This document shows positions 62,084 to 64,000 of a DNA stretch of 64,000 nucleotides, one piece after another; within the stretch, counting starts at the first letter, position 1; each line of letters starts with the position of its first letter. The notes beneath the pieces were generated by a model. It saw nothing but the letters and a program-made list of their open reading frames with translations. It did not search any database and had not been told where the DNA came from. The translations under genes were made by a program, and so were the position numbers. Source of the DNA: CAVVFX01 sp963747535 (lineage in GTDB: Bacteria > Acidobacteriota > Terriglobia > Bryobacterales > Bryobacteraceae); NCBI GenBank assembly GCA_963747535.1, contig CAVVFX010000023.1, positions 434,001-498,000 on the forward strand, in the 5' to 3' direction.

Positions 62084-64000
62084 CTATTTTTTCGCCACCG
62101 GAAACGCTGTAATGCGAAGCTTAGCGGCGGCGAACGGAATCAGCTCAACCTGGTCCACCGGCCCGGTGGCTGCTACCGGACTCTGGGGCACAGGACCGGC
62201 TGATCCGTTGACCAGCTTCCAGTCGTAAACCCGTTTGGCCGAAGCGTGCAGCACAATGGGCGTTCCGGCCGCGGTGAAAGGGTTCATGCCCATGTTGCGG
62301 ATCTCCAGCGTCAGGCCTAGCCCCGGCTTCTTCCCATCCAGCATCAGCGCATAATTCCAGGGGCTTTTCGGCTCCACCGACCAGTCCGCAGTCTGTCCCT
62401 TGTCGGCCAGCTTCTTCCATCTTTCGCCAATCTTGAGCGAGAAGACGAGAGTTCCGTAGGACACCGCGGCCGAGTTATGGAAGCCGCGATCGACCCGGAT
62501 ATTCATGGTGAATATTGCTTCGACCGTATCGCCCGGCTTCCATTCGCGCTCGATGCGGTAGAAGCTTCCCGCCTCGATGTTGCGCTGCCGAAAGCCGTTG
62601 ACGGAGATAGTGACTGGCCAGGCCCATTGCGGAACGCGCAGCAGCAGCGGGAATCGGACAGGTTTCTCGGGGTTCACCTTGAACTTGATGGTCTCGCCGA
62701 ACGGATAATTGGTCTGTTCGCTCACCTGCACGTTCACCTGATTCACCATCGTCAGGACGTCGCTGGGCCCGTACGCCATGGCCGCGAGTCCCCCGCCCTT
62801 CGGCGTCATCCACAGGCTCGAGACAAACTTCGGCCAGCCCTGATGGTAATTGGCGGTACAGCAGCCGAAGTTCGGCTCCAGGCCGAACAGGTTGGAATCC
62901 GGACCGTTGGTGGTCCAGTCGCGTTTCTCTTTGCTCACCAGCACCTGGTTGGGCTGCTCGTCGTACTGGTGAGCCCACATGTCGGACGTCAGGGCGCCCG
63001 GGAGCGCATTGTAGGCCACCTTTTCCAGGCGGTCGCCAAACATCGCATCTCCCAGGATCGACTCCAAAATCTCGTAGGAGAACATGGCCTCAACCACGGT
63101 GCACAACTCGGTCCCTTGAGAAGGATCGAGGCCAGCATAGTGCTCGTCGCAACTGAAGATGCCATCCGGCAGGCCGTGATGTTCGTCGAGTTGCCGCAGC
63201 ATCCGGTAGATGGCGGTGCGATCCTGCTGGTCGCCCGAAAGCAGCGACCATAGGGTCGAAGTTTTCATCGCCATGGCGTTGTTCACGCCGTGGGTTGCCA
63301 GCGTGGCCTGAGGCTTGGTCACCTTCTCAGTGAACGCGAACGTGTCGAATTGCTGCTTCCAGTTGTAGCCCTGTCCTGCAATGGCGCGGGCCAGGTCGAG
63401 CAGCTTCGGGTCGCCGTCGCGATTGTAAAGCCAGACGATACTGTAGAGCTCGTCGCCCCAGCGATAGACCGCCCATTTCTTGAGCGGATTCTGCTCCAGC
63501 GAGCGGGCCTGGTAAGCGAAGAACTTCTCGAAGGACCGGGATGACGCGCGGGTCGTTGGTGGCCTCCTGATATTGGGTCAGGACCTTGAGCATAATCATG
63601 TCCGGCCACCAGTCCTGATTCTTCTCGGGGCCGATCGAACCGTCTTCACGCTGGTGCTCGAGGGTCCAGTTGACCCACTTGCGAGCCTTGGCGATCAGTT
63701 CGACATCGTTTAGCAGATATGCCAGCGGGACCAGGCCGTCGAGGTAGTAGGGTCCGCGCTCCCAGCCTTCCCCTTTGCCGCCGAGCCATGCGCTGTTCGA
63801 CGAGAGATCGGGCCAGAACTCGTCGATATGTCCGGTGAGTCCAGCGCGTTGGATCTTGAGTTGGCCGAGCAACCAGCCGGCCGGCTTGACCGCACCGAGG
63901 GGCAGCGGATCGAAAGCGTTGGGAGTGAGAGGTGCGCGATTAGGAGTCTGGGCGAGGGCACTGAGGGACAGGATCAGGCAGGTTACGACTTTGTGAACCA
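62084..64000 (-). pseudogene. GH127-like (beta-L-arabinofuranosidase-type) gene with a frameshift
   Basis: Reads from the window edge: a signal (VHKVVTCLILSLSALAQ, its start codon cut so that only TG remains) and N-terminal GH127 sequence to IPVLREVL, then a one-base frameshift near 63540. The other frame continues SFEKFFAYQARSLEQNPLKK to the end. The Cys pair GCCTANYHQGWPKF fits the family's zinc/cysteine site. It is a recent disruption or a sequencing error. Confidence 0.75.

Overview
The window looks like a chromosomal segment of a soil Acidobacteriota, most like the Solibacter/Bryobacter lineage. This is an inference from gene content. There is an Oar-like TonB-dependent receptor with a carboxypeptidase-regulatory domain, a relic of an acidobacterial-type (ADOP) FtsX permease, a PadR/ABC module, Tat-exported Gfo/Idh/MocA oxidoreductases, a DUF1080 protein, an HpnB-type hopanoid glycosyltransferase and many TPR/Sel1/ankyrin proteins. 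Base composition is GC-rich. I saw no rRNA, tRNA or CRISPR array.

Layout. 1-5.6 kb: the 3' end of an oxidoreductase gene, deoB-tpiA, a Asp-box propeller/MoaD-like pair, and a LuxR-type HTH regulator. 6.0-10.6 kb: the most unusual region. It holds a PatA/PatG-family (cyanobactin maturation) S8 protease followed by a same-strand array of seven clear short peptide genes and one doubtful one. They share a leader box (LPxQ..PVxR) and a G-V/I-E/Q-P-S/Q site directly before hypervariable C-termini; then come an 82-aa protein and a Cys-rich 134-aa protein. 10.8-23.7 kb: two TPR proteins, a VOC/SDR pair, the large TonB-dependent receptor, a class A PBP and an antiquitin-type aldehyde dehydrogenase. 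23.8-31.1 kb: EF-P with an unusual loop tip, a DUF2383 protein, Pal, divergent isocitrate lyase/malate synthase (glyoxylate shunt), a scar with direct repeats and a resolvase fragment, and a Sel1 protein. 31.3-39.0 kb: a CxxCH/cyclase-repeat/ankyrin fusion, a TPR-Fis regulator, and a UroD-like methyltransferase/DUF1080/microORF/prenyltransferase-like/DUF362 run. 39.2-50.8 kb: MscS, TsaD, two M28 peptidases, a DisA_N-like sensor protein, HpnB, and a PadR-ABC ATPase-permease operon whose permease is fused to a decayed ADOP permease. 51-64 kb: an oxidoreductase, a small-protein pair, a SF1 helicase-nuclease (defence candidate), DUF6496, an RND pump, a DUF4276 fragment, signal peptidase I, and a GH127-like gene with a frameshift at the window edge.

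How it works together. Housekeeping genes (deoB, tpiA, efp, pal, tsaD, lepB, PBP, aceA/aceB) alternate with accessory units. The peptide array with its PatA/PatG protease reads as a self-contained RiPP-like locus with no YcaO, ThiF/E1-like or prenyltransferase partner in view, so it is the best candidate for an undescribed system. Small repeats punctuate gene ends: five copies of a 52-bp double hairpin, a GGCAGGCG hairpin family and ATGAACACGAAT-type tandem repeats. Several genes lack a Shine-Dalgarno but have a TANNNT-like hexamer 6-8 nt before the start codon, which suggests leaderless transcripts.
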